Shown piece by piece: positions 34,260-47,344 of a stretch of 64,000 nt of DNA. Source of the stretch: Pseudocercospora fijiensis CIRAD86 (lineage: Eukaryota; Ascomycota; Dothideomycetes; Mycosphaerellales; Mycosphaerellaceae); NCBI RefSeq assembly GCF_000340215.1, contig NW_006921536.1, positions 5,656,283 through 5,720,282 of the forward strand. Direction: 5' to 3'. A program made the position numbers and the translations under genes. Position 1 is the stretch's first letter, and each line of letters starts with the position of its first letter. Below the pieces are notes generated by a model, which worked only from the letters and a program-made list of their open reading frames with translations, ran no database searches and was not told the DNA's origin.

Positions 34260-37200
34260 GCTAAACGGTCGTTAATATTCCCGAGTACGATTATATACCT
34301 ATCCTAACTATACTAAATTACCTAGATCTGTTACTACCCCCTCGTATAATTAACCTAGGCAAGAGGGATCGTAAAGTAGTAGACAAGATATATAACGACT
34401 TATACTACTAGAGGAAGATGCAGTATATAACCGAGCCTACGCCCTTCGGCTTCCTAGTGTTTGTTATATAGAAGCGCGTTACTAACGGTAAAGGTAGTAT
34501 AATTAATAAGCCGCGGGCGGTAGTCGATATCTGCGCCTTAAATAAGGTAACGATCCCCGATAGCTATTAGATACCGCTCTAGGCGGACCTTTTTACACAA
34601 TTAGTAGAGTGCTAGTATATTAGTACTATAGATTGCCTAACCTTCTTCTACTAATAGGGTATAAAGCCGGAGGATCGTTATAAATTAACGATTAATACTT
34701 ATCGCGGCTAGGAATAGTATAAGGTCGCTATTATAGGATATTCGAATAGTATCTAGTTCGTATAGTAGAAGTTAGATTAAATCCTTCGCGACTGTCGTAG
34801 CTTTGCGTAGGCCTATATCGACGATATCGTAGTGTTTTCGCGGACGTTACCTAAGCATCTCGATTATCTAGAAGCGGTCTTCTAGAGATTAGACGCTATA
34901 AGGATTAGCATTAGTCCGAAGAAGACCTTCTTAGGCTTCCCCTTTGCGACCCTTTTAGGCTAGTACGTTAGCGGCCTCGGTTTAGCTACGAGTAAGGAGA
35001 AAATCGTAGCGATTACCTCGCTTTAGTTCCTAGAAAGCGTATAGAAACTAGAGTACTATCTCGGTCTAACTAATTAGTTACGGCAATACATCCTATACTA
35101 CGCGTAGATAGCGGCGCCTCTATAGGCGGAGAAGATACGCTTATTAAAAGGGGCGCTAGTTACTAGCAATAGTCGTCGCCGCTACGTCGCTATTACGACG
35201 CTAGGTAAGAACAATTAGCACCGCGACGAACTAGTAAAAGCGTTTCGCTTATTATAATCGATATTCTACGAGCCCTCCTTTCTATACTATTTCAACCCTA
35301 ATTATCGCTTATACGCTAACGTAAATTCCTTAAAAGAGTTTAGCTATAGCGTAGTACTCTACTATATCGATAGGGATCTAGACCCGATTCTATCTAAGGG
35401 AAAGGCGCAGTTGTTTCCTTACTATAAGGTTTAGCCTATTCTATTCTTAAGCCGAGGCCTAACTTAGGCAGAGATACGATATTAGCTAATAGAGCTTAAA
35501 TACTCGGGAATCGTATAGATAGTAAAGAAGGTAGGCTATTTAATATATACTTTATCGAGGCCGACGACTATCTTTATAGACTACTATACCGTAGTCGGTC
35601 TTACTAACTCGGTATCGATAACTACGACTACCGATATAGGTAAGTAGAACCTAAAGTTAGTAAGGGTATCGATGTTCCTTTCCTAATATCGAGTTAATAT
35701 AGTTTACCGTCTAGGGCGGATATACCTAGTTCTAGACGCCCTTAGTCGACTTCTAAGGGATATAGAGTCGCCTAAGTTAACGCCGGACGAGGAGAACTTA
35801 GACCCGCTCTCCTACTATACCGACGTTATACCCTCTTCGGCCGGTTTAGAGGAAGTAGCCTACTTTTATACGATATTAGTAGAACTAGATCCGGATTTCT
35901 AGCGACGCTTAAACCGAGCATACGATAATAACGAACATTAGTCTAGGGTTTTGCAACTAGTTCGATAAGTATAGGCGTAGAATACTCTAGAGCGTCTCTA
36001 TTCGGAGGGAGCTAATATATCTTTAGTAACAAAGACGTTAGTTTAGTATAAGGGTAGTAAAAACCCGGACCTATTCGTAGGTAATAAGTTTAATAGTCCG
36101 CTAGGCATTCGATTCTTCGAGAGGGACGGCCTCTTATATTTCTATAACTAATCTTTAGGGCGCGAGCGACTCTATATCCCTTAGGCCTTAATAGGCGAGA
36201 TTTTCGAGTAGGCTTACGATAACTGTTGCTACTAAGGCTTTTAGCGCGTCTTCGACCGCATTTAAGCTTCCTTCTTTATATATCGACTCGCTTGCTACCT
36301 TCGCCTCTATTTAGATTATTATTACTAGTATCTCCTTTTACGTACCCCCCGATACGCTCCTTATAGCGAACTTTACCCGATTTAGAATACAGAGGGCCTA
36401 TACTATACTACAACGATAGATCTCGTAACCGCCTTACTAGTTATAAGCGATAGATTTAATATACTATATACGATTACTTATAAGACGTCTAAGCGGATAG
36501 TAGTCGTCCTAGGCAAAGAGGACTAGAAGGCCTACGACTAGGGCATCGCTCTAATCGATAGGCTTTGTTTAATAGATATAAGTATGCCGGTAGTACTTAT
36601 CGCTAATCGTAATCCTCGCTAGCTAAGCGACTTCTTTAAGGGCGTTTTTTCGCGCCTACGTACGAAGCTAGCTACGTCTACGGCCTACTACTCTTAGACT
36701 AATAGTTAATCCGAGCGAACTAACTAAACGGTCGAGACGGCAATTCGTTACTAGTTAGCGGATTATCCTAGCGAGGATTAGACGACGTTTATCTTATAGC
36801 TATAGGCTACGCTTAATAACTCCCGCAATGCGACTACTAGTTAGTCGCCGAACGAGGTTGCTATAGGCGTAAAGACGAATCTCGACTCGCTCGATATGCT
36901 ATACGACTATCCGTATAATAGGGCAGTAGCGCGTAGTCGTATCTAGAAGGAAGTCTAGGATACAATTACTTAGGCGAATATAAAAATAAAAGAACGGTAT
37001 AATAGCAAGTATAAGCCCCTATTCCTTAAGCTAGGTAACCGTATTATACTTCGCCTATACTATAGTTACGAAGTGCTAGGTTAGTCGTATAAGTTTAGCT
37101 ACCGTTTTAAAGGGCCTTTTACGGTTCTTAAGAAAGTCGGACGACTAGCCTACTATCTCGAGTTGCCGCTATTAATGCGTATCTATCCGGTAATATCGGT

Positions 37201-37450
37201 TTCGTAGTTAGAAAAAGCTCCTAAAGACCTAGATCCTTTTAAGAGAACTATTAATTACGAGCCCCTGCCCGTCGTAGCTAAGGGCGGTCTAGGTTCTAGT
37301 AATAAGGGCGATTCTTACAAAATCGAGCGCTTTCTCGGGCGACGGACCGTTATCCGAAGAGGCTAGCCTATTCTCTAATATCTAGTAAAGTAGAAGGGCT
37401 ATAGGAGCGCCTATAATATATAGTACAATATCGACGACTTAACGGGCGCG
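34260..37450 (+). pseudogene. E1 pol: RT, RNase H, integrase, chromodomain
   Basis: The RT catalytic Y-I-D-D-I-V-V-F-S is intact at 34814-34840. The RNase H end reads Y-L-V-L-D-A-L-S-R near 35730. An HHCC zinc-binding region (36170-36320) has His and Cys turned into Tyr. In the integrase core the second Asp reads Asn (I-A-N-R-N-P-R, codon 36604-36606), and the S-E-R-T block carrying the Glu is near 36710. The C-terminus reads Y-L-V-K-stop-K-G-Y near 37380, a chromodomain signature. Confidence 0.82.
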
Positions 37451-40400
37451 GACAATCTATATAAAATCTACGATAACGTATATCCTCTAGAGAAGGCACC
37501 GCTATCCCGTACCCTCTATAGGGTAGTAAAGCGGACGAGAGCTCGCTAGCCTTTTTTAGAGGTTACTAGCTCCGCTAATAAAGGCGAGGCTAGACAATCC
37601 CTCGCGGTTCGTCGCAAATCGATATAACTCCGCGGCGCGACTCCTCCTTTAGAGTCGTAATCTACCTAGGCGTACCCTTATATCGTTATCGTAACTATGT
37701 TACTTAGGTAACCGTTATACGTAGACGCGGGCTATCTCTTATTTAGTATCGATCTTTCCGGTATCCTACGATAAGAGAGCTTTCTATTAATTACTAACGA
37801 CGAATAGAAACGGCCCTCGAGCGCGAGAACTACGTCCGTCGTAGGGAACGTAAAGTAGTAGCTTTTTAGTAAAAATTTCTATAGCACTAATCGCGATATA
37901 AGCGCCTAAACGTTACACTATTCGAGGCGGATTTATAACGCGCGTCTCGCCTATACTATAAGGCCGATACGTTCGACCTCCTCTAAGAAGTAATAGCTAA
38001 GGAATATCGTAGAAGCGAGGATCGAGAACCCTAGAATACCGCGATAGGGAATAGTAAGATTAACGCTCCTCGCGGTAAACCGCTACTATTAGACGGTCTA
38101 GGATCGGCCGGATAGTCCTTATTTATTACCGGCTTAACGCCTACGCCTAAGCTAGAGAATAAGGCAAGTAATAAGGATATAGTATTAGATACTATAGTCG
38201 AGAATTATACGGCCGCGCCTAAGCTAGATAACGTAATAGACAAGGAGGATATAGTATTAGATACTACGGTCGAAAGTCGTATAGCTACGCTAGAGGCAGA
38301 TAATATAACGGATAAAGAAGATATAGTATTAGACGAAACGGTCGAGATTCCTACAATCGAGGCTAGGCCTAAGGATATAACGAGTAGAGAGAATATAGCC
38401 TTAGATCCTTCGATTAAGGTTCCTACGCTCGCGGCTAAGCTTAAGAATATAACGAACAGAAAGGATATAGCGCCTAACGCTACGGTCGAGACACGTACGG
38501 CTACGCCTAAGCTATAAGATATAAAGAACTCGATAAAGGATTCGGTAGGCGAAGAAGATATAATAGCGGATTAGATCGGCGAGCATCGTAGGGAGATAGA
38601 TAATACCGCGCTTAACCTATAGTAACCGCGCCTAGAGGAATATAGTACTAACCTAACGTAGACGCTAGAAGGCTTTATAATCCTCGCTTTAGTAGAAGGC
38701 AATATCCGATAGATCTTTCGTAGAGCGCTATAGCTTATTTCTACTAACGGTAGCTTAAGTACTAGCGAGGTCTAGACGGTATTAAGCTATACTACCGAGG
38801 ATAGGTATATACGGCCTTTCCTAATGTTTACCGAGAACGGATCCGATATAGAGTTATACTACGTATTAACGGATACCGGCCGATAACTATTATAGCGATA
38901 CGTACCGTTATTCCTAGGTCGTAGTCGTATTAACGAAACGCTAATAGCAAGCTTAGTACTATTGCCCCCGGCTAATAATATAGACGAGTCCGATTTAGAA
39001 TCGCTCGATATAATAGCTCGCCCGTAATCCTAGGAAACGCTAGGTAGTAAGTTTAGTACGGTATAGCGTTAGACTATCGCTAACCTATCGATAGTGCTTC
39101 TAAATCTAGACTATCTACTCTCCGACGTTAGACGGTTTTTATTTCTAAAGTATTACGTACTAGCGGTTATCGTAGCGGTTAATCTAGACTACGTCTTCGA
39201 TAGGAAGTCGTTTATATAGGCGGTTATAGCGCTTACTACGAAGAAGAAATAGTTAACGGAATTAGTAAAGGTATTACTAGGCGAGAGACGGTAGATAGGC
39301 CGAGTACTCTATAAGGCTATAGCCGACTACTTTATTAATAAGGGCGACCCTCCGCTATACTATTTAGATAAATAGGAGTTTGTTTAGAAGGGCAAAGCGT
39401 TAGAGGTTAAGATTCCGGAGGCTAAGAAGCTATAGGACGCCGTGCCTAGCTTCTTTGCCCTCTACTATAACGCCGCGGCCTACGCGTCTAGTAGCCCGGT
39501 TAACGGTATAGAAAGCGGCCCGATTAATCCTATTAGCGCGTAGCCTTTTTATACGCCTTCGGCTTTAGAATCGGTACTACTCTTAATAATACCCGTAAAT
39601 CGACCGGCTTCGCTAAAATTACTATCTTCGCTAGCGCGTATACTTCCTAATTTACCGCTACTATAGGCACCTGCCTCCCTAACGTAGGCGCTAAGTAACG
39701 GCTCGCTATAAGCGCCTGTACTAGCTCCCCCTAAGCTACTTACTACTCCGATCGAGTCGGTATATAGAGAACACCTAGATCCTTCCTCTAAAGAACTTAA
39801 GTTCGAGCGACGGCGACTCCGAGGGTAGCGCGCGCGCTAGACTTTAATTAATAAGCGTCTCTTTCGTACCGACGAGATACCCGAACAAGCTACAATCCGG
39901 TAGTATATAGAGTACGAGGACTATAACAAGAAAGTCGATATACTAATCGCCGCTAATCCTATAGAGCGTAATAAGACTAAAGATATATACTTTATCTAGG
40001 CCGTAAAGCTTGTACGTAACGCGTACGCCGAGGACGCTAACGGGCGGCTACTTAATCTTTTTCGTTTACGCCTACGTAAGCGAATCGTTAAATACTATTT
40101 AGTAAGGCTTTAGCATTATCTATACTATCTATACCTTACCGCGGGCGATCGGCGCTTCTAGATTCTATGCGAATTGCATTAGTATATAGGTAAGCTAGTT
40201 ACCGATTTTAAAAACCTACTCTTTACGTAACTATACTCCTTCCGAATCGTAAACGACGATTACGCCTATAAATACTCTATCTTTAGGACCGACCTCTACT
40301 TAGACGGTTATAATACGTAGTAGGAGATCTAGGCGATACGCTTTAGCGAGTACGCGGCACTTACGACGGCGGGCGAATTAAAGGAGCTCCCTAAATTAGC

Positions 40401-41117
40401 TAACCTTAACGCGAACTTTCTACTAACTATTACTTTCTACTACGCGAAGTTATAATATCTACTCCTAGTAAACATTATTCGCTTACGTAAGAATTTCCTT
40501 AGCTTAAGTACTTATACCGGCGACCTACGATTCTAGCTAGTACTATCTCTAATTCGTAATAGAGTAGTCGGTCTTATAGTGCGCGCTATCCTATACTTCC
40601 TATAGATAGTTAACCTTATACGAGAGTAGTTCGACCGCTATATCTTAGAAGAATATCGCGATAGTATTATAGTAGGCGGTTACCTAGTCCTATATAAGCG
40701 TAGCAAGAACGGTAAGGACGTCTCTTACCGCGATTACGGTAAGGAATACTAAAAGACGGGCAAGCGACCTATTAGTAAATACGTCGGAGCGATAAAACAT
40801 TATAAGATCGACCTAACTACCTATAGCGAAGTCTAATTCTTATAGATAGTAGCTACCGGACGACTCTCGATAGTACGCCTACCTCTACTAGACTCCTAGC
40901 TTAAGGACTATATAGTTTAGCTACTACTAATCGGTATAGAGCTTAGTGCCTAGTCGGCTATATAGCTTTATAAGTAGTACGAGTCCTCCCTAAACTCTAG
41001 TAGTCTGCCCTACCTATACTATCGTAACCTAGGTCGCCTAGCTATTACCTAGGACGTCGTCGCTTATATCTAGCGGTATGTTACAGTCCGTAACGCCTAT
41101 ACGCTTCGTAGCGAGGG

Positions 41118-41314
41118 TGTAAGAAGGGTCTGTTAGTAGGTAGATAGGGTAGTAGTAGGTATAGGTAGTATTCGATAGAGATCTAAAAGGAGAGGGAGGA
41201 AGGCAGGCTAGTTAGCCTAACGCTAAGCGCTAAGCCCTGCCTAAGGCATTAAGACCCTAGCTTTACTCGAGCCTAGTTATATACTAATTACGTATAACCT
41301 CTTTAGTCCTAATA
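41118..41314 (-). repeat. E2 3' LTR
   Basis: 197 bp, TGTAAGAAGG..CCTAATA (CA end mutated to TA). Preceded by GAGGG. The pyrimidine tract just after it on plus is the polypurine tract of the coding strand. Confidence 0.92.
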
Positions 41315-42453
41315 TACGCTTCCCTTCTAAAGGCCGCGCCCTCGTAGCCGGTCTATATTCTATTCTTAACCTCTATCGCTACTAACTTAGTAGGTCTAGT
41401 AAGCTTCTTAGTCCGCGCTAAATTAAATACGCAATTACCGATTATATAACTATATTAAACCTTACCTCTAATACAATACAATGTCTAACTCTAACTGCGC
41501 TATCCTTATATATAATAAAGTGATATATAACTAGGAGAATTAGGGACCTTCGACTAATTACAATACGAGCGCGTCTTCCCTACTATAATAGGTAGACGTA
41601 CGAGGTATTGCAGCACTGCCTCCGTTCTAAGTAATATCGTATCGAGTTCTTTGCGTCTACTCTTAAAAGACCTAGCAATGTCCGCTTCCGAGGGTTGTCC
41701 GCTTCCGAGGGTTTGTTCTTATTATTACGAGGGCTATTATTTACTTTTTAGAAAAAACACAGCTCGTCTAGTTTCTATAGGTAAAGGCTATTGTAAGTGT
41801 AGTAGTTAAGGTTCGCCTTACTTAAAGGGTTAGCAAGATCGAGGAGTAACCTATTGTCCGCAAGATCGACCCCGGCTAGCTTAGCTCTATAGTTTTGCCC
41901 TTAGTTAGTCTATTAGTCGCTTAATCTTTTAACTTAGTTAAAGTTTTAACTTAGCCTTAAAGTTTTAATCAAACCTTTAATAGGCTTAAAGCTTTCAATT
42001 AAAGTTTTGATTAAAGGTACCTTAGGCTCGTAGTGTAGGTAAGGTTGTGTCTATAGGCGTAGCGATAATAGCAAGTAATGTTAACAGTAGCGGCGCTAGT
42101 CGTCTTAGCGCTAACTTTACCTTCTTCTAATTTCCTTCTTTAACTAACAACAACTCGGTAATACCGTTACTAATATAGCTGTATCCTTCCTTTCTTAAAT
42201 AGTAACACGCTCCGTAATACCGTTACTAATAGAGCCGCGCCGGCCGCGCCGTTATAAGCGCGACGCCGTCCTCGCCGATTGCCTAGGCCTCGAGGCCTCG
42301 GTAGAATAAAGGAACAAGAGGTAGAGTCTTTAAAAGAGTAGTAACTAATTAACGCGTCGTAGCGCGCTTGTTAATACTCGGTACGCGTTTACTATAGTAG
42401 TATAGTCTTATTGTCTCTTATTGCTAATAATTGCTTGCCTCTAATTAGTTAGC

Positions 42454-42478
42454 TAATAGCACCCTAGGGGTAGTATTA
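42454..42478. repeat. Palindromic motif in E2
   Basis: TAATAGCACCC..GGGGTAGTATTA, the same family as the palindromes in E0. An equivalent copy sits at the same place in the second E2-family element (61671-61695). Confidence 0.65.
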
Positions 42479-42499
42479 ATCCTAGGCCTTAATAGTAAC

Positions 42500-45400
42500 A
42501 TTACAAGCTTTTAGCCTTCTTCTTGTTCTTTACGCTAGTCTAATACTCATCTAATAACTCGGTTATGTCCTTAAAGGAACCTTTAGCTTCCTATAAGTCC
42601 TATTTAGGTAAATAGCCTTGCTATCTTAACAGGTACTCCTTCTTACCTTTCCTAGTCCAGTGCTATAGGATACGTTCTATAGACTACAGCTCTTCCCTAT
42701 CCGCTAGTATGTCTTCGTGTTTAGTAGGTGCTTTATCCCCCTCGCGTAGGTAATATAGCTTAAGGAGGGATATATAGAAGGTGTTATAGATAGTATAATA
42801 GGGAGGAAGCTATAACTAATAGGCCTATACGGAGGAGCCCTTAACTTCTCGAATACGGAATAGGCTAATGTATCTTAGTACGAGCTTAGGCCTTGTTTTG
42901 CCGTTAGGTAATAGGTGCTTGCGGATACGGAGGTTCTTAGTGCTTAGCATAACTATATCGCCTTGTTTAAAGGTTATCGGCGTATAGTGCTTGTCGTAGT
43001 AGGTCCTTTAGTACTCTTAAGCCTTTGTTAACTTCTCGGCTATCTTAGTATAGATTTCTCGCATCTTCTAAACCCTCTTAATAGCTGCTAGTATTTCGGG
43101 TACTTAACGCGCTTCCCTTTCCTTACGCTCGGCCTCGAGCGAGGTAAATAGGTCTTATAGTAAGGTAGCGTTCTAGCCTATTATAGCAAAATAAGGGGAG
43201 ACCTTAGTAGATAAGTAGACACTGTTATTGTATACGAATTTAGCTAGTTATAGGAGGTTAACCTAGTCCTCGGGGTTCTTATTAATGTAACTACGTAGGT
43301 ACTACTATAGGGTAGCATTCTGCCTCTCTATTTAACCGTTAGTCTATAGAAAGAAGGCTGTTAATAGCCGATGCTTTAGTCTTAGCTACAAGCAAATCTC
43401 GCTCTAATAGTAAGATATTAGTATCGATCTACGATCGGATACGATCCCCTTAGGGGTTCCCTAATAGGTGCAGAAGATGTTAGTCTATAGCGCCTCTACT
43501 ATATTAATAGTAGTCTAATCCTTGCGAGTAGGAATATAGCGAGCACCCTTAGTAAATCGGTCTATAACGACTAATATAGCGTTAAAGACGTCTTTGCTTC
43601 CTCTTCGCTTAGTAGAGGGAAGACCTATAATAAAGTCTATTATAAGCTCTACAAAAGGCTTCTTTAGAACAGGGAGTAAAGACAACTCGCTAAATAGCAA
43701 GTGCTTTAGTGCTTTAACTCGCTAGTATACTGTATAGGTCTATATATACTCCTTTATATACCGCTTACTATTTAGCTAGTAGTATATACGCGATAGTAAC
43801 TCGTGCGACCTCTCTATACTATAGTAACTAGCGAGCTTACTATTATAGTGCCTCTTTAAAAGCTCTTGTCTAATCGATTGTTTAGCGGGGATATAATACC
43901 TACCCTTAAACTTTAAGTAACCTTTATCGTCGATCGACTAATTGTTGTTACTCTTACTAAATCTAGTCGCCCGCCTACTTACAAGCTTATTAATGCGCTC
44001 GACAGCAAAGGCGTCCCTCTACTAAGTACGTAATAGCTTATCTATAAACGATTGACTATCCCTATTTGCAAGGTTATTTAATAGCATCCGTACTATCGAA
44101 CGAGGTACGCATTGTATATATCTAATAGCACTAGTAGCCGGAACTACTGCAACCTCTTCTATAGTACTATCGCTATAGATAGCAATATCTTCAATCGAGT
44201 TATTATAGCTCGAGCGATCTACGTCCTTCTTAACGTATACTAGAAGAACGACAACTCCGCTATAGTATTTATTGCCGCCGTAGGGTCCGGAAGTCCGCTT
44301 ATCCTACGCTTGCTTATTAACAATACGGGCTATAGTAATCTTATACTATAGGGTTGGAAATAATGAATTAATATACTAAGTCTCGCTATTGTAATTAGGT
44401 CGCCTCGATAGGCTATCGGTAGGGTTACTTACGCCTAGCCGGTATAATATATTAAAATCAAACCCGGCGAGGTAGACGGCCTATCTAGCCTGTCGACCTA
44501 TAACCCTTATAACCTTAGTAATACTACGCAGGTTGTTATAGTCTGTATAGACCTGAATTGTATGCTAAGCACTATAGAGACAGTAGCGCTAATACTTGAA
44601 GGCTTCTACGATTGCTAAGAGCTCTTACTCGTAGGTCTTATATCGACGTTCTATATCGATTATCTTCTATAAAAAGAAGGCAATCGGGTGCTAGTAATAG
44701 TTATTATCTAATTGCTATAATATAATAGCCGATATAGCGAACTGTAAAGCATTAGTCTTAATTCGGATCTGCTTACTTAGTACGAAATAGTGCAATAAGG
44801 GGACATTAGTAAAGCGTTGCTTTAGGCCGTTAAAAGCGGCTTGTGCTCTATTAGTCTATTTGAACTCTCTAGTTAGGTTAGCCTTAGTTTTAGTAAGCTT
44901 AGTTAATAGCATTATATGCCTCGAATAGCCCTTAATAAAACGGCGGTAGAAATTAGCGAAGCCGAGGAACGATTAAAGCTCCTTAATAGACGTAGGAATA
45001 GGCTATTTAGTAATTGTTTTAATCCGATCCGGATTAGCCTTAACACTATTAGTTAATACGATAAAACCGAGGAAGGCTACCTCCTTAGTAGCAAAGGTGC
45101 ATTTAGAAGGCTTATAATATAGTCTATAGGCTCGTAGGCGGTCGAGGACCTTACGGACTATAGCCTAGTACTCCGCAATGTTAGGTAAGTGTATATAAAC
45201 TAGGATGTTATCTAGGTAAACTATATAGAGGTAGTCTAGTAGGCCTAACAGGGCCCGATTAATATAGGACTAGAATGTAGCAGGGGCATTAGCTAGCCTA
45301 AATAGTATAACTAAGTACTCGAAATAGCTATAGCGAGTGCGGAAGGCTATCTTCTATTTATCGCCCTTACGAATACAGATGCGGTAATAGGCGTCCTTAA

Positions 45401-46130
45401 TGTCTAATATAGTGTAGTAGTAGGCACTAGAAAGGCGGTCGAGGGTCTTATTAATAAGCGGGAGTAGATAGCGGTCTTTAATAGTAATAGCGTTAAGCCC
45501 TCTATAATTAATATATAAACGCAGGCCGCTATCCTTCTTTAGCACGAATAGGATAGGTGCACTAGTAGGGCTATTGCTATATCGGATTCGACTATTAGCT
45601 AGGTTTTCCTCTAGGTACTTACGTAGTATAGCAAGCTCTCGTTTACTAAGGTTATAGAGGGGGCTAAAAGGAACCTCCTTGCCCTCTATAATATTAATCT
45701 TATAATCCGTCTCTTTAAACATAGGCAATGTCGACGCTAGGTAGTGTTTAAATACATTAATGTCGGTCTCTCGGATAGGCTCTAGTATACGAGCAAGCTA
45801 ATTAGGGTCTATGCTATCCGGGGGTACAGGTTTATCGTTACTACTACCGAGTAGGTCGGCAGTCGGATTAGCTAAGGCAGGTATTAGGTTACTAATAAAC
45901 AGGACCCTAATATCGTTAGGGCAGTCGCTAATATTAATATATTTAATGTCCTCTTTCCTAGCGATTCTAAATCGCTACTTCTAGAGGCCTAGGTCTATAG
46001 CTATAGCGTAGTACTTGAGAATAGGGTTACTAATAACAACATCGGATAGGAGGCTGTCTATGTCTACTATATAGGTAGTAAAGTCTAGTAGGCGCTCATT
46101 TCCGAGGTCGTCCTTTAAAGCTATAGGAAC
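42500..46130 (-). pseudogene. E2 pol: RT, RNase H, integrase, chromodomain
   Basis: The longest open piece (45354-45728) is the RT finger/palm start with V-L-K-K-D-S-G-L-R-L-Y-I-N-Y-R-G-L-N and T-I-L-D-I-K-D-A-Y-Y-R-I. The YxDD box at 45207-45218 reads Y-L-D-N, so one catalytic Asp is lost by a RIP change (GAC to AAC). Integrase at 43515-43700 shows I-D-F-I-I-G-L-P and V-V-I-D-R-F-T-K. The C-terminus reads K-E-Y-L-L-R-stop-Q-G-Y-L, a chromodomain, near 42600-42640. Confidence 0.85.
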
Positions 46131-46137
46131 ATAGTAG

Positions 46138-46483
46138 TGTTACGGTTACTCGCGACAGATCGTTAGGTAACTTCTTATTACGTACAAGCCGAGGCTTCTT
46201 TAGAGAGGCTAATACAAGCGGGAGGTAGAGACAGAATAATTGGTACAAAGGTAATTCCAATTAGTAAGTAGGTAACATAAGTTGAACGCCTCGAGCTATA
46301 AGGGCATTCCGGCGTTCCTAAATATAAAGGAGACATCTTGTCTGTAGTCGTAAGCGACGTGAGCGACGCTGTCGCTCTCGACCGCTCCTGTCGCTCCTAG
46401 TAAGATAGAGCGATAGCTTAGCCTACTAGTCTTAGCGTCGCTCTAAGATTATATAAGGACTCTAACTAATCAGATCCGTAACA
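46138..46483 (-). repeat. E3 3' LTR
   Basis: 346 bp, terminal TGTTACGG/CCGTAACA inverted ends. Close match to 52690-53035. Confidence 0.94.
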
Positions 46484-46628
46484 CTATCCCCCTCCTTAAG
46501 CGGGATAGTCCCTTATTCCGGAACTTTCTAATTCCAACTTCTTTGCTATGCTAAAGTTATTAAAGGACTTGTCTTCTCGTTAGCGTAAGGAAAATATCGC
46601 AAATAATATCCTTACCGACTGCCTCGAA

Positions 46629-47136
46629 ATGCCGATCCGCTACTTTCATTGCGAATAGGCCGATAAATCCTACAAAGTCGATCTCCGTTCCGGCCGCTGC
46701 TCCGAGTGCGCCCTATACGGCCAGTCCTATAATATGCAAGTTACTCGTATAGAGTATGAAAAAATCCGGAAGGCGCGCCTAAAGATAGCTAAAGATCTCG
46801 AAGCGGCCGAAGAGGAGGAAGACCTCCTTACGCGGAAGCTTTTCGAGTATCGCGTAAAGGTCCGTCGCTTACGTAAGTCGCTGCGTATAAAGGAAGATCG
46901 GGAGGTACAAGCTCTTAAGGCAGAGGAAGCCTCTATTCAATAGGCGGAGGAGCTCGAAAGAGAGCTAGGCTCTTCGCCTATAGAGCCGATAATATTCTCG
47001 TTGCCTACTAACGAGCCGTTTCCCCTAGATAGCCGATTATAGATGTCGCCTTATAACTAGAGTCGTCTAGATAGGACGTCCTAGCCTACCTTTGAAATTC
47101 CTAGTAGGAGTGCCGAGAGTCTAGTGTCTTAAAGGT
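46629..47136 (+). pseudogene. Antisense E3 gene: Zn2Cys6-like cluster plus coiled coil
   Basis: On the strand opposite to pol, between the pol end and the 3' LTR, one frame runs from an ATG at 46629 (possibly starting further upstream) to about 47136 with few RIP stops. At 46641-46730 the spacing is C-x2-C-x6-C-x8-C-x2-C-x6-C, which fits the fungal Zn(II)2Cys6 binuclear cluster. Positions 1, 3 and 6 now read Tyr, exactly what RIP makes from TGY. It is followed at 46734-46943 by about 60 highly charged residues rich in Glu, Lys, Arg and Leu with heptad-like spacing, likely a coiled coil, then a Ser/Pro-rich tail. This resembles the DNA-binding and dimerisation part of fungal regulators. Function in the element is unknown. 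Confidence 0.65.
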
Positions 47137-47317
47137 ATGTATTTTCAATGTTTCCTATCTATTTTATCTTCTAGCTAGTTGGTCTAGTAGTATAATTCTT
47201 AGCTACAAAAGACATAGTTGCTGGGTACGCTATTAGAGTCCCCGCTCCTCGAGCTATACTGCCCTAGGTCGTTGAGAACTCTAAGGCGCTATAATCGATA
47301 GGGTCTAAGAGGTCGTA

Positions 47318-47332
47318 GGTTCAATTCCTATA
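47318..47332 (+). other. tRNA-like T-arm / B-box
   Basis: GGTTCAATTCC is one base off the Pol III B-box consensus. A 5-bp stem (GTAGG/CCTAT, one G-U) closes a 7-base loop TTCAATT, as in a tRNA T-arm. No matching acceptor stem or proper anticodon loop was found, so it is at best a tRNA relic. It lies between the convergent ends of E3 pol and the antisense gene. Confidence 0.25.
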
Positions 47333-47344
47333 CTAGTTATTTCT

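Noticed and set aside
41678..41715. Short duplication TCCGCTTCCGAGGGT in the E2 3' part
   Set aside because: Two copies only, also present in decayed form in the second E2-family element; noncoding element-internal sequence with no clear role.
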